Assembly (NCBI GenBank): GCA_036971475.1
Contig: JBAIZL010000006.1
Location: 16,843,459-16,907,458, forward strand
Source of the DNA: Prosapia bicincta
Lineage: Eukaryota; Arthropoda; Insecta; Hemiptera; Cercopidae
Direction: 5' to 3'
Length of the DNA stretch: 64,000 nt
Position 1 is the stretch's first letter. Every line of letters begins with the position of its first letter. Positions 45,501 through 57,500 of this stretch are shown piece by piece. The translations under genes and the position numbers were made by a program. The notes beneath the pieces are model-generated. The model made no database searches and had not been told where the DNA came from. It worked only from the letters and a program-made list of their open reading frames with translations.

Positions 45501-48500
45501 GATGTGATCGAAAAGTATGTGTGATTTGTGCTGTGTTTGTTCATTTAAGATGTCATTTTTATGTGTGTTGCTATGTCTATATATTTCAAACTGTTCTAGT
45601 GTGTTTAATTTATGGCCTTTGTTGCATGTGTTTAGGATGCTCATGTTATTTTCCATACTTTTGCATGGGTGTTTAGTGTCCATGAGGTGATTTGCGAAGG
45701 TGGATTCAATAGTAGTGTGCAGTGCCCTTTTGTGTTCTTTATACTTTCGGCGAAAGATCTGCCTGTTTGTCCAATATAGAACTTATTGCAGTTGTTGCAT
45801 TTTAGTTTGTATACTCCTGAGTTATTGTATGTGTTGGTATTGTTATTAATGCTGTGTCTGATAGCTGTTTCGCTTTCATTTGTTGTTCTGTAACCTACAT
45901 TGTATCCTGCTTTTTTGAATTGGTGCGCTATCTTATTTGTGAGTTTGTTTATGTATGTGAGGATGATGAATTTGTTTGTGTTCGTGTTTTTGTTGTTACT
46001 GTTTTTGTTGAGTATTTTTCTGTGTAGTTTGTCTATTAAATAATTGTCATATCCATTTTTGTGAGCTAAATATTTGATTGTGTTTAGTTCCTCTATGTAG
46101 TTAGTTGTGGACATAGGTATTTTATTTAGTCTGTGTAGTAAATGTTTGAATGATGCGTGTTTATGTTGTATTGGGGGGTTCGATGAATTGTGTATCAATG
46201 TGTCTGTTGTTGTTGGCTTGCGGTATATGTTGAATTCATGTTTGTTTTGATTTTTTGCTATGGTGATGTCTAAGAAATTCAATGTTTTATTGTTTTCAAA
46301 TTCTGCAGATAACTGGATATTTTTGTGTATTTTCTTTATATGTGTTTGGCATTGTTAGAATTGTCTTATGTTTCCTCGGTATAGCATTATAACGTCATCT
46401 ACATATCTGTGCCAATATATTATCTTATCTGCGTGTTTGTTGTTATTTATTACTTTATTCTGTTCTATGTGTTGTAGGAATACTTCTGCGAGAATGCTTG
46501 AAATCGAAGAACCCATTGGTAGGCCTTGTTTCTGTGTGTAATATTTGTTGTTATGAGTGAAGTAGTTCTGTTGTGTAATGGTGTTGAAAACGTGTATGAT
46601 TTCTTTTGTGATATTTTCTAGAGTGTTGTTAAGTCTTAGATTGTCTCATAATATGTTTAGTGTGAACCCTCATAACTCAACCTTGGCATCGTTTGACATC
46701 ACAAACCTACATACCAATATCCCAGTCACAGAAACACTGACAATTAACAACTTTTTGTTAACAAATGTCTGGTCGCAAGTAATAGCAAAAGTGTAATTTG
46801 TAATTTACAACCAGCTCGTCATGAACAGCAACAAGATTTCGATATTTAATAAAATATCATACATATTTCACAAAATCTAGTATAAAACCACATTTTTTAC
46901 ATTTTCCAATTTTTAGTTATGTTTTTAAGATGCAGAAAGTTTTAGTTATGTTTTTGAAAAGTAGAAAGTTTTAGTTATGTTTTAGAGAAATAGAAAATGT
47001 TAATGAAAAATATATTAGATTAGGATGAACATAAAAAACGCTCAGTATCTTCTTATTTTAATATTTTTCATATAAACATCGCACTGGTAATAAAGACTAC
47101 TTCCTTTTAAGTCGGCACAATTTATGTGAGACAGTCCTTATACATTAGACTGTTTATTCAGTCCTCTTGAAAACTCTCCTCACAAATGTTGTATTAAGGC
47201 CAAGGGATAATTTCCTTATTAAAATTCAAAGAATTCTCAACCTTCTTCTTTTGTAATATTTCTCAGTTGTTTTTGCGTAACTTGTATTATCTCTGCTCAT
47301 CTTTATTTTCAAGGATCTTGTACTTTTATATTTCTCTTTGCTAACTCACTTTTTTGTTTTATTTCTTCTTTCAGTGCTATGGCTCTCTTCATTTTATCTT
47401 CACTCCATTTTTCTCTTATCTTTCCCATTTCTCACTGGAATAAAATCCTTATTAAAAATTAGTTTTTATCTGTAAACATTTTCGTACGATACGATCCAAA
47501 ACTACTTCGTCCAATACCACCTGAACAACAACCAACAATGATTCAACTATAGAGATATTATTAGTTTTAGTAGCAATTCATTTTACCTATAACTTATAGA
47601 GTAATATATTAATTTTATGATGGTAAACAATACATATCTACTCTCACATTTACTGAAGTTATAATCTCCTAAAACAAACTTTGTACTGTAGCAAACACAA
47701 ATAAAAAAACAAAATGTTGGCACAAATAAAAAACAACACTACAACTAAACGATGCAGCAATATCATCCATCTTCCGTTTTTGTCAGAATACAAAGTAGTG
47801 CCACGAAAAGTGCTGCCATTAGTGGTAAACATGATTTGTCTGATACCACCTCCTGTCTGATACGAGGCAAATTTTCCCTTATATACGAAGCTTATACTGA
47901 AACTAAGTACCGTTTCATTCTACTGCTGCCGTAGCGCTGCAATCGTTGTTCTGCGCATGTTCACTAGTCGTCCTTGTTCACTGGCTATCGAGTCACTCCA
48001 TTTTAGTTGTACGTTGTGTTTTCAGTTTTCTCTAAACGTTTAAAATGTTTAAGACAATAAGTGTTCCCGCCGATTGTGAGATTCAGTAATAAGATTTTTG
48101 AACGCAAGGAATGTGAAACCGGCTGAAATTTATCGTGAACTTCGAGATGTTTACGGGGAAGACGTGATGAGTGAAGGAATGGTGAGAAAATGGGTTAAAA
48201 TGTTCAATAGCGGTCGACCGTCTCTCGTCACCGATGATCTGGTAAGGGCAGTTGACGAAAAAATCCGACAGAACAGACGTTTCACTATGACAATGCTATC
48301 TTACGAATTCCAACAAATTTCATGTACTGTTTTGTACGAAATTGTTATTGGCCGCTTAGGTTATCGCAAGCTGTGTTCCCGATGGGATCCAAAAATGCTG
48401 AATGACGTGCACAAAACCAAGAAACTCGGAAGTGCTTTGACTTTTCTCACACGGTACAATGATGATGGTGAGGATTTTTTAAACAAAATTGTGACAGGTG

Positions 48501-51500
48501 ATGAAACTTGGGTCAGTTATGTCGCACCAGAATCCTAACAGCAGTCAATGGAGTGGCGTCATACGCAATCCCCGAAGGAACAAAAATTCAAGACTACAAT
48601 GTCTGCACGAAAAATCATGTGCACTGTCTTTTGGGATCGGAAAGGTGTTTTGCTGATTGATTTTCTCCCAAGAGGTGAAACCATTAATGCAGCAAGGTAT
48701 TGCGAAACCTTAAAAAAACTAAGGCGGACAATTCAAAACAAACGGAGAGGAATGCTCAGTAACGGAATTTTGCTGCTCCATGACAATGCTCGGCCACACA
48801 CCGCTAGTGACACTCAAACATTGGTTCGACAGTTTCGTTGGGAGCAGTTCGATCACCCGCCCTAAAGCCCGGACTTGGCTCCATCTGATTATCACTTGTT
48901 CCTGGACATGCAGCGTGGGCTAGGCGGTCAACGCTTTGAAAACGACGATGAAGTGAAAACTGTCGTGGAGTCGTGGCTACATTCGTTGGCGGGAACCTTC
49001 TACGAAAAGGGTATAGGGGTATAGACAAATTGATCACCTGCTACGACAAGTGTTTGAACATCGGTGGCAACTATGTCGAAAAATAGTTTAAGGTATGTAC
49101 TTTCATGTGAAACTAAAATTTTGTTGAAAAAATTGTTTTACTTGTTTTTTTTTAAACCAGTACTTACTTTCTGAACATGCCTCGTATATATGTTACATGC
49201 AAAGTGATTATTCCAGGCATCTTATACAATACCTAGGCATTCTACACTTTGCCTAGTAGCTTTTGTCAAAGTCTTAAATGAGAATGATTTCGTACAATTT
49301 TACATAGTTTGCTTAGGCATTATATATAATGCCAAAAGTTTATCAGGTAAAATATATCACAAATGAACTTTATTCTGGACACTATGTAATTACATATGAA
49401 ATTGAATGTTACTACAATCTTTTAACTAATAATGTAAATCAAAAAGACTTTTTAAAATTTTAAAAGTTAATTGTCGGGAATTAATTTCAGTCATGTTTGC
49501 AAACTAACCACTTATTAAGGAGAATTTACTACTTATTACAACAGGATAGATCATTCTCACACTTTAAATTACATTTTCTGTTGTTTTTTACAAATGAACA
49601 CTTTTTAGTTTGACACTTTGAGTAGTAGGTGCATCTAGTGAAACCTTGGCCAGAATCTGAAGATTGGACTTTAGCTGCATTTCAAGGTTGGGTTTTTGGT
49701 CTGGAATGTCTTCAATTTGAATAAGTCTTTACTTGCATACTGTAAAGAACTTTAATAAAGTTACTATATTTAAAAAGTACTTAACTAAGTGAATCCGTAA
49801 TGGCTTACTTGTTGATGTGTTTCAAAACTTTTGTTCCATTTACAAAGCTAACCCTCTACAGGGTAGAGCTAAAACTTAGACTAGAGGGTTATCTTCGTAA
49901 ATTGAACAAGTTTTGAAACACGTCAGCAAGTAAGCCATTACGTATTCAATTAGTTAAGTACTTTTTAAATATAGTTTAATCAGTGAATTCAAGATGATTA
50001 CATCATGCAACTTGAATACAGTTGTTTTAAAACTATGTTCACAGTTTCAAGTTTGTAAAACCATCTTCTGTCACTTCCATGACTACTTCCAGTATGTTTC
50101 TAAGGTCTCGTTTTCCTTTACCAGCATCTTAGGTACACGAACAGTTTTTTTTTTTAGGGACGGGAGGAAACTTTATTTTCATTCGTTAGTCTTGTGTTTC
50201 GTTTTGGTTGTCGCAACCTGCAGCTCTGCCTGAGTCATGGTGGACATTGTATAGAATGCCCAGACAAAGTATGAAATACAATTTGTTTAATACTTTGCCT
50301 GTCAATTTTGGGCAATGTATAGAATGACTAGGCATTCTATGGAGTGACTGACTTAATACATCGCCTGTAACATATATAACAAAATACAAAGTAATTCAAC
50401 AGATGCCATTAGTTGGTCTTCAATTTAATTTCATGAATAAATATTGTAAAAATACAAAATGAAATAACGAGAGTAAAAATAATTCTAAAGAAATCCATTT
50501 TCATATTGGTATAGAAATAAAAACAAGTTACAAATATTTTTCTTATATTTCTTAAAGCAGAACTTCATTTCAGTTAACTATTTGGGGCTAAGTTGTTCAT
50601 TTTAAAAGTACTTTAATAAACACACTGTTATCTTAAGTGCTCAAGTTACAATTAAAATGTATAAAAAGCAAATCGTAGATAAGAAGAAATAAACTCATTA
50701 CAAACAAGTATTATTTACAACATTTAAAAATCATTCATTGTAACAATTATAATATAAAGTTCAATGTCAGTTCTAAATAATTACTTTTAATTTTGGTTAA
50801 GAAATTATCGGATTCATATTGAAAGAGTTATGAGGTTGTTTTGAGGATCAGAAGTCTCGTTTCAAACCAGTGACCTTTTAGTTAAGGTAGGGGGCAGATA
50901 TTTGTTTACACAACTTTTTTCAACATTTGATAAGTCAGTATTATAAATGCTATTGATATCTCTACTCTATTTACAGTTGTTTTGCATCATTTTTAGTCCC
51001 TAGTTTAATTTTAACACATTTTAAAATCGGAAAGTCTATTTCAGAAACAATTTACATGCTTCTTTTTTCCGTGAAAGGCTATGAGAAAATTACACAACTG
51101 TATTTCGGCATACCACTAAAATATTTAGCAGGGCATCTTAATTAGTTTTCTCTAAAACTAATTAACTCTAAGCACAACTCAACAAACCTGTTGCTCAGTG
51201 AAGATCTCAAATTATGAGTGGGGCTTACTTGTTTCTTCAAACTAGGGTAGGTGCCCTCCCCTTACTTGTTCCTTATTTTCGACCACTCCTAGGCTTTTTT
51301 ACTGAGTAACATTCTCACACCGATGATGTCATCTCCCTTCACTTTTCCTCTCTCCGGCTGTCTCACGTAGCCCAAAAAAGTGTCCTTCTTTCGATAAATA
51401 GCTATAACTTTTTAAATTGTAATTTAATGAAGTTATTGTCTTTTTGACTTTGTTAACAAATTTTCTTACTGACTGAAGTGAAATGCCAATGACCATTCTA

Positions 51501-54500
51501 TGTTGATTTTGACACTTTACTCTTTATAATTCCGGTTTGCTTCTATCTAAGAAGGTTTCCTTAGTTTGAGAAAACTGTTCGTAATAATGATAATAGCTCT
51601 TCTTTACAATGAATTGATCAAATTTAAATAATATTATCTATTTTTTTTTAACATTGTACTTATCTTTTTGTAGAGTTTAAAATTTAACAAAATTGTATTA
51701 CTTCACTCTTTTGATGCTCCAATTTTTTATATGTAGTTTCACCCATTACTTAGTGTGGCATTTACAACATCTGTTTATATGGCTGGTGGACGGTGTGAAT
51801 CCATCTTTGTAATACATTCCTTTTTAAATTACATCTGGTTTAATAAGGTCCGTTATATTAAGGTTCTAATACACTTTTATGTAGAAGAATTTACAATAAC
51901 CTTCTGCTTACGGGTTCGTGTTTATCTACTGGTGCACATAGAAATTTGTATAGATTTGAATTTGTTGTCTAATTTTTCTGTATATTTACCTGGTAATTGT
52001 ATTGTTTTTGTCTTAACTATTCAATTTCACACTTTTAATTATTATGAGTGTATAACATATTTATTTGCTAAATTAATACAATTTATTTAAAATATATTCA
52101 TCTCATATAATAATGATTTGACATCTAAAACTAAATAAAAAAAATATATCAGTGAGTACTTTTGAAACACTCATCATGAACCTTCAAAACACTATTTGTT
52201 CACTCACAAATTGTTCAATTGAGCCTTTTCATTTCTACACACATCGAAAAGTTGGTCAGGTAGAATATAAAACAGGTAAAAAAGATCATTTAGTAATGAA
52301 AATTGGGGAGCATCCCCTTTCTGAAGAGATTCTGTGCCTCATTTTTTCGTTTGAGTTAAATCATTGAATATTACTTGTCTCTTAAAAGTAGAATAAAGTC
52401 ATAAAAAACAATTTAAGTCAATTCTTACTTAGGTCAACCAATTTTAAAAAAACTTAAGTTACTTTTTATTAAATAATTATAATTAATCTTTATTATAAAA
52501 CAAGCATTGACATGGAAAAACCTCTTTTTTCGCCCAAGGAATTTTTAATTTTTATTTGTGGTTTTTGACGGCAATGCCATGGGAAATCGATTGGCATTGG
52601 TTTCAACCTTGGGAAAATTCGGGATTCAGTCCCAGTGGCTCTTAGAGTTCGCATGTTACCCTTATGGAACTAAGGACGGGCCTGGTCAAACATTTTTTTG
52701 CCAAAAAATGTTTGATTATTTTGGGGGTTTTCAGTCATGGGAAAGCGATTGGCACTGGTCTCAACCTTGGGATATTTCAGGATTCTGCCCCAGTGGCTCT
52801 TACATATCCCACCCCAGACATTTTTTTCAACCAAGGATTTTTCATTTTTAAAATTTTTGGGTGGTTTTGGTCACGGGAAAGCAGCACCAGTCTCAATCTT
52901 AGGAAAATTTGGGATTCCATCTCAGTGACTCCTAGAGTTTTCACACTGGAAAATCCTTTTTATTTGTTCGAGGGTTTTTGATTTTTGTTTTTTTTTTTGG
53001 ATTTTGACCACACGAAATGGAATGGCACAGGTCTCAACCTTATGAAAATTCAGGATTCCACTCTAGTGGCTCCTAGAGTTCCCACTCCGGACAAACCTTT
53101 TTTTTTGTTCAAGGATTTTTGATTTGTGGATTTTTTGTGTTTTTTGCCATGGGAAATCGATTGGCACTGGTCTCAACCTTGGGATAATTCAGGATTCTGC
53201 CCCAGTGGCTCTTACAATTCCCACCCCAGACATTTTTTTCAACCAAGGATTTTTCATTTTTAAAATTTTTGGGTGTTTTTGGTCACGGGAAAGCAGCACC
53301 AGTCTCAATCTTAGGAAAATTTGGGATTCCATCTCAGTGACTCCTAGAGTTTTCACACTGGAAAATCCTTTTTATTTGTTCGAGGGTTTTTGATTTTTGT
53401 TTTTTTTTTTTGGATTTTGACCACACGAAATGGAATGGCACAGGTCTCAACCTTATGAAAATTCAGGATTCCACTCTAGTGGCTCCTAGAGTTCCCACTC
53501 CGGACAAACCTTTTTTTTTGTTCAAGGATTTTTGATTTGTGGATTTTTTGTGTTTTTTGCCATGGGAAATCGATTGGCACTGGTCTCAACCTTGGGATAA
53601 TTCAGGATTCTGCCCCAGTGGCTCTTACAATTCCCACCCCAGACATTTTTTTCAACCAAGGATTTTTCATTTTTAAAATTTTTGGGTGTTTTTGGTCACG
53701 GGAAAGCAGCACCAGTCTCAATCTTAGGAAAATTTGGGATTCCATCTCAGTGGCTCCTAGAGTTCCCACTCCGGACAAACCTTTTTTTTTGTTCAAGGAT
53801 TTTTGATTTGTGGATTTTTTGTGTTTTTGCCATGGGAAATCGATTGGCACTGGTCTCAACCTTGGGATAATTCAGGATTCTGCCCCAGTGGCTCTTACAA
53901 TTCCCACCCCAGACATTTTTTTCAACCAAGGATTTTTCATTTTTAAAATTTTTGGGTGTTTTTGGTCACGGGAAAGCAGCACCAGTCTCAATCTTAGGAA
54001 AATTTGGGATTCCATCTCAGTGACTCCTAGAGTTTTCACACTGGAAAATCCTTTTTATTTGTTCGAGGGTTTTTGATTTTTGTTTTTTTTTTTGGATTTT
54101 GACCACACGAAATGGAATGGCACAGGTCTCAACCTTATGAAAATTCAGGATTCCACTCTAGTGGCTCCTAGAGTTCCCACTCCGGACAAACCTTTTTTTT
54201 TGTTCAAGGATTTTTGATTTGTGGATTTTTTGTGTTTTTTGCCATGGGAAATCGATTGGCACTGGTCTCAACCTTGGGATAATTCAGGATTCTGCCCCAG
54301 TGGCTCTTACAATTCCCACCCCAGACATTTTTTTCAACCAAGGATTTTTCATTTTTAAAATTTTTGGGTGTTTTTGGTCACGGGAAAGCAGCACCAGTCT
54401 CAATCTTAGGAAAATTTGGGATTCCATCTCAGTGACTCCTAGAGTTTTCACACTGGAAAATCCTTTTTATTTGTTCGAGGGTTTTTGATTTTTGTTTTTT

Positions 54501-57500
54501 TTTTTGGATTTTGACCACACAAAATGGAATGGCACAGGTCTCAACCTTATGAAAATTCAGGATTCCACTCTAGTGGCTCCTAGAGTTCCCACTCCGGACA
54601 AACCTTTTTTTTTGTTCAAGGATTTTTGATTTGTGGATTTTTTGTGTTTTTTGCCATGGGAAATCGATTGGCACTGGTCTCAACCTTGGGATAATTCAGG
54701 ATTCTGCCCCAGTGGCTCTTACAATTCCCACCCCAGACATTTTTTTCAACCAAGGATTTTTCATTTTTAAAATTTTTGGGTGGTTTTGGTCACGGGAAAG
54801 CAGCACCAGTCTCAATCTTAGGAAAATTTGGGATTCCATCTCAGTGACTCCTAGAGTTTTCACACTGGAAAATCCTTTTTATTTGTTCGAGGGTTTTTGA
54901 TTTTTGTTTTTTTTTTTGGATTTTGACCACACGAAATGGAATGGCACAGGTCTCAACCTTATGAAAATTCAGGATTCCACTCTAGTGGCTCCTAGAGTTC
55001 CCACTCCGGACAAACCTTTTTTTTTGTTCAAGGATTTTTGATTTGTGGATTTTTTGTGTTTTTTGCCATGGGAAATCGATTGGCACTGGTCTCAACCTTG
55101 GGATAATTCAGGATTCTGCCCCAGTGGCTCTTACAATTCCCACCCCAGACATTTTTTTCAACCAAGGATTTTTCATTTTTAAAATTTTTGGGTGTTTTTG
55201 GTCACGGGAAAGCAGCACCAGTCTCAATCTTAGGAAAATTTGGGATTCCATCTCAGTGACTCCTAGAGTTTTCACACTGGAAAATCCTTTTTATTTGTTC
55301 GAGGGTTTTTGATTTTTGTTTTTTTTTTTGGATTTTGACCACACGAAATGGAATGGCACAGGTCTCAACCTTATGAAAATTCAGGATTCCACTCTAGTGG
55401 CTCCTAGAGTTCCCACTCCGGACAAACCTTTTTTTTTGTTCAAGGATTTTTGATTTGTGGATTTTTTGTGTTTTTTGCCATGGGAAATCGATTGGCACTG
55501 GTCTCAACCTTGGGATAATTCAGGATTCTGCCCCAGTGGCTCTTACAATTCCCACCCCAGACATTTTTTTCAACCAAGGATTTTTCATTTTTAAAATTTT
55601 TGGGTGTTTTTGGTCACGGGAAAGCAGCACCAGTCTCAATCTTAGGAAAATTTGGGATTCCATCTCAGTGACTCCTAGAGTTTTCACACTGGAAAATCCT
55701 TTTTATTTGTTCGAGGGTTTTTGATTTTTGTTTTTTTTTTGGATTTTGACCACACGAAATGGAATGGCACAGGTCTCAACCTTATGAAAATTCAGGATTC
55801 CACTCTAGTGGCTCCTAGAGTTCCCACTCCGGACAAACCTTTTTTTTTGTTCAAGGATTTTTGATTTGTGGATTTTTTGTGTTTTTTGCCATGGGAAATC
55901 GATTGGCACTGGTCTCAACCTTGGGATAATTCAGGATTCTGCCCCAGTGGCTCTTACAATTCCCACCCCAGACATTTTTTTCAACCAAGGATTTTTCATT
56001 TTTAAAATTTTTGGGTGTTTTTGGTCACGGGAAAGCAGCACCAGTCTCAATCTTAGGAAAATTTGGGATTCCATCTCAGTGACTCCTAGAGTTTTCACAC
56101 TGGAAAATCCTTTTTATTTGTTCGAGGGTTTTTGATTTTTGTTTTTTTTTTTTGGATTTTGACCACACGAAATGGAATGGCACAGGTCTCAACCTTATGA
56201 AAATTCAGGATTCCACTCTAGTGGCTCCTAGAGTTCCCACTCCGGACAAACCTTTTTTTTTGTTCAAGGATTTTTGATTTGTGGATTTTTTGTGTTTTTG
56301 CCATGGGAAATCGATTGGCACTGGTCTCAACCTTGGGATAATTCAGGATTCTGCCCCAGTGGCTCTTACAATTCCCACCCCAGACATTTTTTTCAACCAA
56401 GGATTTTTCATTTTTAAAATTTTTGGGTGTTTTTGGTCACGGGAAAGCAGCACCAGTCTCAATCTTAGGAAAATTTGGGATTCCATCTCAGTGACTCCTA
56501 GAGTTTTCACACTGGAAAATCCTTTTTATTTGTTCGAGGGTTTTTGATTTTTGTTTTTTTTTTTGGATTTTGACCACACGAAATGGAATGGCACAGGTCT
56601 CAACCTTATGAAAATTCAAGATTCCACTCTAGTGGCTCCTAGAGTTCCCACTCCGGACAAACCTTTTTTTTTGTTCAAGGATTTTTGATTTGTGGATTTT
56701 TTGTGTTTTTTGCCATGGGAAATCGATTGGCACTGGTCTCAACCTTGGGATAATTCAGGATTCTGCCCCAGTGGCTCTTACAATTCCCACCCCAGACATT
56801 TTTTTCAACCAAGGATTTTTCATTTTTAAAATTTTTGGGTGTTTTTGGTCACGGGAAAGCAGCACCAGTCTCAATCTTAGGAAAATTTGGGATTCCATCT
56901 CAGTGACTCCTAGAGTTTTCACACTGGAAAATCCTTTTTATTTGTTCGAGGGTTTTTGATTTTTGTTTTTTTTTTTGGATTTTGACCACACGAAATGGAA
57001 TGGCACAGGTCTCAACCTTATGAAAATTCAGGATTCCACTCTAGTGGCTCCTAGAGTTCCCACTCCGGACAAACCTTTTTTTTTATTCAAGGATTTTTGA
57101 TTTGTGGATTTTTTGTGTTTTTTGCCATGGGAAATCGATTGGCACTGGTCTCAACCTTGGGATAATTCAGGATTCTGCCCCAGTGGCTCTTACAATTCCC
57201 ATCCCAGACATTTTTTTCAACCAAGGATTTTTCATTTTTAAAATTTTTGGGTGTTTTTGGTCACGGGAAAGCAGCACCAGTCTCAATCTTAGGAAAATTT
57301 GGGATTCCATCTCAGTGACTCCTAGAGTTTTCACACTGGAAAATCCTTTTTATTTGTTCGAGGGTTTTTGATTTTTGTTTTTTTTTTTTGATTTTGACCA
57401 CACGAAATGGAATGGCACAGGTCTCAACCTTATGAAAATTCAGGATTCCACTCTAGTGGCTCCTAGAGTTCCCACTCCGGACAAACCTTTTTTTTTGTTC

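Larger units (their letters stand above)
45327..46801 (-). mobile_element. Second PLE copy in head-to-head arrangement
   Basis: Bounded by ~60-bp inverted repeats (45327-45388 and 46739-46801) containing ACAAATGTCTGGTCGCAAG and AGCAAAAGTGTAATTTG. From about 45440 to 46650 the PLE reads on the minus strand; at 46660-46739 a short PLE piece reads on the plus strand. It is a different PLE family from 39858-42508. Confidence 0.85.

Noticed and set aside
51755..52090. 111-residue hydrophobic open frame
   Set aside because: AT-rich intronic DNA, no family signature, no splice or start context; consistent with chance.
52152..52367. 71-residue frame before the satellite array
   Set aside because: No recognisable domain and no supporting context.
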